Origin: Pseudomonas tohonis | GTDB lineage: Bacteria > Pseudomonadota > Gammaproteobacteria > Pseudomonadales > Pseudomonadaceae | Length of the DNA stretch: 64,000 nt | Direction of reading: 5' to 3' | Assembly: GCF_012767755.2 (NCBI RefSeq) | Contig: NZ_AP023189.1 | Location: 6,140,001 to 6,204,000, forward strand | Shown here: positions 61,995-64,000 of the stretch, in pieces | How positions within the stretch are numbered: the stretch's first letter is position 1 | How the letters are laid out: each line of letters starts with the position of its first letter | Program-made: the position numbers and the translations under genes | Notes under the pieces: generated by a model | Told to the model about the DNA's origin: nothing | Seen by the model: the letters and a program-made list of their open reading frames with translations, nothing else | Database searches by the model: none

Positions 61995-63644
61995 TCAGAG
62001 CTCCACCCGGGCCAGGGCGCAGACCTGGTTGCGGCCGCTGCGCTTGGCCTCGTAGAGCGCGGCGTCGGCCACCTGCAGCAGCTCGTCGAGGCTCTGCCCC
62101 TGGTCGGGCCAGACGGCCAGGCCGGCGGACAGGGTGACGCGCAGCTCGCCGATGCGGGTGGCCAGGGCCGTATCCGCCAGCTCGCGACGGATCGCTTCCA
62201 GGCGCAGCCGTGCCTCGTCGCTGTCGGCGCCGGGGAGGATCAGCAGGAACTCCTCGCCGCCGATGCGGAACACCGCGTCGGTGCTGCGCAGGCTGCATTC
62301 GAGGAAGCCGGCGACGCCCTTGAGCATGTCGTCGCCCACCAGGTGGCCATGGCGGTCGTTGAGCTGCTTGAAGTGGTCCAGATCGATCAGCGCCAGGGCG
62401 ATGGGGGTTTCCTCACGCAGGCTGCGGGCCTGCTCGCGGGCGAAGAATTCGTTGAGGTAGCGCCGGTTGTAGAGGCCCGTGAGCGGGTCGCAGAGCGCCT
62501 GCTCCTGCAACTGCTCGTGCAGGCTGGAGATGGTCCGCAGGCGTTCTTCGCTGAGGGCCAGGGCCTCGGCCAGCTGCAACTCGCTGCGGTGGCGCTCGGT
62601 CACCTCGCGCAGGTAGACCATCCGCCCCAGCATGTGGCTGCCACTGCGGGTGATGCGCTCGATGGCACGCGCACGCACCTCGAAGTAGCGCGGCGGCTCG
62701 CCCAGGGTCAGCATCGGCTCGCCGCCGGCCTGCGCCTGCAACAGGGTGTGCAGCTCGACGCCGAACACCGGCCAGCCCAGCAGCGCCCTGCCCTGCCAGC
62801 CGCCGCGCAGGCCGGCGAGGCGCAGCGCCGCGGGGTTGGCTTCGATGACCCGGCCCTTGGCGTCGATCACCAGCACCGGGTCGGGCAGCTCCTCCAGCAG
62901 CAGGTGGCGCGCCACCGGCAGCAGGTCGAACAGGCGCACGCCGAGGATCAGCCAGGCGAAGGCCAGCAGGGTGAAGGCGAAACTGAAGGGCGTCGGATCG
63001 AAACCGAACAGCGTCCAGCCGAACACCACGTAGCTGATGTTGGCGGCCCAGGGCACGCAGGTGACCACCCCGAACGCCAGGTAGTGGCGACGGTGCAGGC
63101 CATGGCTGGTGATCACTGCGCGGCTCACCACCGCCAGGCAGAACAGCATCATCACGTAGACGTAGACGGCCGCACCGTGGAACAGCACGCCATGCTCGTA
63201 CACGACCGGCGCACCGGGCAGGTCCGATGCCGGACCCGTCGCCGGCCCGTAGAACGCCTGGTGCCAGGGGTTGCTCAGGGCCATCGCCCAGACCAGCAGC
63301 GGCGCCACCGCCAGCGGCAGGTAGCGATGCACGGGCAGGGGTTCACGGATGCTGTTGACGTACTGCCAGAGGAACACCGCCCAGAGCGTGGGCACGGCGA
63401 CGATTCCCGGCCAGGCCATGCTGGCCCAGAACACCTTGCACTCGGCGCCGGTGGCGGCGAGTTCGAGGCCGGCGGTGGACAGCCACCAGAGGATGCACAG
63501 GTGCAGGATGACGAAGCTGGCGCGCCCGGGGAAATAGCGCTGCCGGCCGATCCAGCGGGCGAGGAACATGATGCCGACGCTCAGCATGCAGGTGAACAGG
63601 ACGGGGCTGGTCAGGGCCCAGCCGGAAGCACCGCACAGGCTCAT
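61995..63644 (-). CDS. Membrane-bound diguanylate cyclase (7TM-PAS-GGDEF)
   Basis: Predicted to make c-di-GMP. The 549-residue product has seven to eight N-terminal membrane helices (about 12-240) of the 7TM histidine-kinase/cyclase sensor type, a PAS domain (about 250-350, VLVIDAKGRVIEANPAALRL), a short coiled coil and a C-terminal GGDEF domain. The active site is GGEEF (462-466), and an intact inhibitory RxxD (RSTD, 453-456) lies five residues before it, so product inhibition is expected. Start ATG at 63644. Signal unknown; no phosphodiesterase domain. Confidence 0.92.
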   Translation of the reverse strand: MSLCGASGWALTSPVLFTCMLSVGIMFLARWIGRQRYFPGRASFVILHLCILWWLSTAGLELAATGAECKVFWASMAWPGIVAVPTLWAVFLWQYVNSIREPLPVHRYLPLAVAPLLVWAMALSNPWHQAFYGPATGPASDLPGAPVVYEHGVLFHGAAVYVYVMMLFCLAVVSRAVITSHGLHRRHYLAFGVVTCVPWAANISYVVFGWTLFGFDPTPFSFAFTLLAFAWLILGVRLFDLLPVARHLLLEELPDPVLVIDAKGRVIEANPAALRLAGLRGGWQGRALLGWPVFGVELHTLLQAQAGGEPMLTLGEPPRYFEVRARAIERITRSGSHMLGRMVYLREVTERHRSELQLAEALALSEERLRTISSLHEQLQEQALCDPLTGLYNRRYLNEFFAREQARSLREETPIALALIDLDHFKQLNDRHGHLVGDDMLKGVAGFLECSLRSTDAVFRIGGEEFLLILPGADSDEARLRLEAIRRELADTALATRIGELRVTLSAGLAVWPDQGQSLDELLQVADAALYEAKRSGRNQVCALARVEL

Positions 63645-63762
63645 GGTCGGTCACCAGGGCCGGGCCGGAGGGGAACCGGGCGCCCGGAAGAGTACTGGCC
63701 GAAAAGGCGGGCAGCGAGCAGCTGCGGAATGTTGTCGAGCACCGGCCTTCCTGACCTGACGC

Positions 63763-63801
63763 AAAAAAGAGCGGCGCGTGACCCCTGTCACGCGCCGCTC
63801 T
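63763..63801 (-). terminator. Strong terminator at the right end
   Basis: AGAGCGGCGCGTGAC (63768-63782), loop CCCT, GTCACGCGCCGCTCT (63787-63801): a perfect 15-bp stem followed on the minus strand by TTTTT. It ends the gene whose C-terminus lies at 63858-64000 and insulates the cyclase gene. Confidence 0.92.
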
Positions 63802-63857
63802 AGAAGATACAGCAAAAAGCCACCATTGAAGTGACAACTTCGCGCAACGTCGGGGTC

Positions 63858-64000
63858 TCAGGCGCCCTTGCCCTGCCCCTTCAGCAGGCTCAGCGCCATC
63901 AGCACCAGCAGCCCCACGCCGAGCAGCAGCACCGCCCACAGGCCGATGCGTTTCCAGGCCAGCGCCGAGTCCTTCTCCGCAGCGACCACCACGGCCTTCT
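63858..64000 (-). CDS. C-terminus of a membrane protein, possibly DUF3999 family
   Basis: The last 47 codons of a gene entering from the right. The visible tail is EKDSALAWKRIGLWAVLLLG, a membrane helix (about 20 residues, WAVLLLGVGLLVLMALSLL) and a short basic end (KGQGKGA). A single C-terminal helix in this setting resembles DUF3999 proteins, but too little is present to be sure. Its stop (63858-63860) is followed by the strong terminator. Confidence 0.55.
   Translation of the reverse strand, partial: KAVVVAAEKDSALAWKRIGLWAVLLLGVGLLVLMALSLLKGQGKGA

Overview
This window is a contiguous, gene-dense, high-GC chromosomal segment of a Pseudomonas. The genus call rests on gene content and order: pilMNOPQ-aroK-aroB-damX next to gltB, ponA divergent from pilM, priA-argS-SPOR-hslVU, the medium-chain-length PHA cluster phaC1-phaZ-phaC2-phaD with phaFI convergent, ubiE-ubiJ-ubiB-hisI-hisE-tatABC, and a complete hut cluster leading to fbp. 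This is the same backbone order I know from P. aeruginosa (PA5036-PA5110 region). Species cannot be fixed from sequence alone. There are no rRNA or tRNA genes, CRISPR arrays, insertion sequences or prophage genes; it is core chromosome, not a genomic island.

Layout. 1-10.3 kb (minus strand): the 5' part of gltB, then the type IV pilus alignment operon pilM-N-O-P-Q running into aroK, aroB and damX. 10.5-23.7 kb: ponA, malic enzyme, an M48 metalloprotease, ribosomal protein L31, then priA, argS, a SPOR-domain protein, the HslVU protease and a DUF971 protein. 24-31 kb: PHA synthesis and granule genes, namely two class II synthases flanking the depolymerase, the TetR-type regulator PhaD, phasins PhaF and PhaI and a small PHA-associated protein. 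31-37 kb: ubiquinone genes, hisI/hisE, the Tat translocon and rsmE. 37-45 kb: a chemoreceptor, a polar amino-acid ABC transporter, dtd, a proline iminopeptidase, a lipoprotein and a Nudix protein. 45-59.3 kb: histidine utilisation. One long minus-strand operon (hutU-H-T-X-W-V-H1-I-G) sits beside hutCD and divergent hutF, giving uptake (HutT, HutXWV), the route histidine to urocanate to imidazolonepropionate to formiminoglutamate, and the HutF/HutG branch to glutamate. 59.3-64 kb: lipocalin, small lipoprotein, DUF924, fructose-1,6-bisphosphatase, a membrane diguanylate cyclase and the C-terminus of a further membrane protein.

The two most unusual observations are changes inside otherwise conserved enzymes. 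(1) PhaC1 carries a clean 46-residue in-frame deletion at the start of its conserved core. The paralogue PhaC2 in the same cluster keeps this segment, and the downstream catalytic residues of the two proteins are offset by exactly 46. (2) The second histidine-ammonia-lyase homologue of the hut operon lacks exactly the Ala-Ser-Gly tripeptide that cyclises into the MIO electrophile, although other active-site motifs remain. Regulatory DNA is also readable: sigma-54-type -24/-12 elements before phaC2 and hutU (weaker before phaC1), HutC-type palindromes at both hut promoters (one over the predicted hutU start point), an intercistronic terminator inside the ABC-transporter operon, and several palindromic intergenic repeats, one of which supplies a ribosome binding site. 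I found no convincing wholly new multi-gene system.
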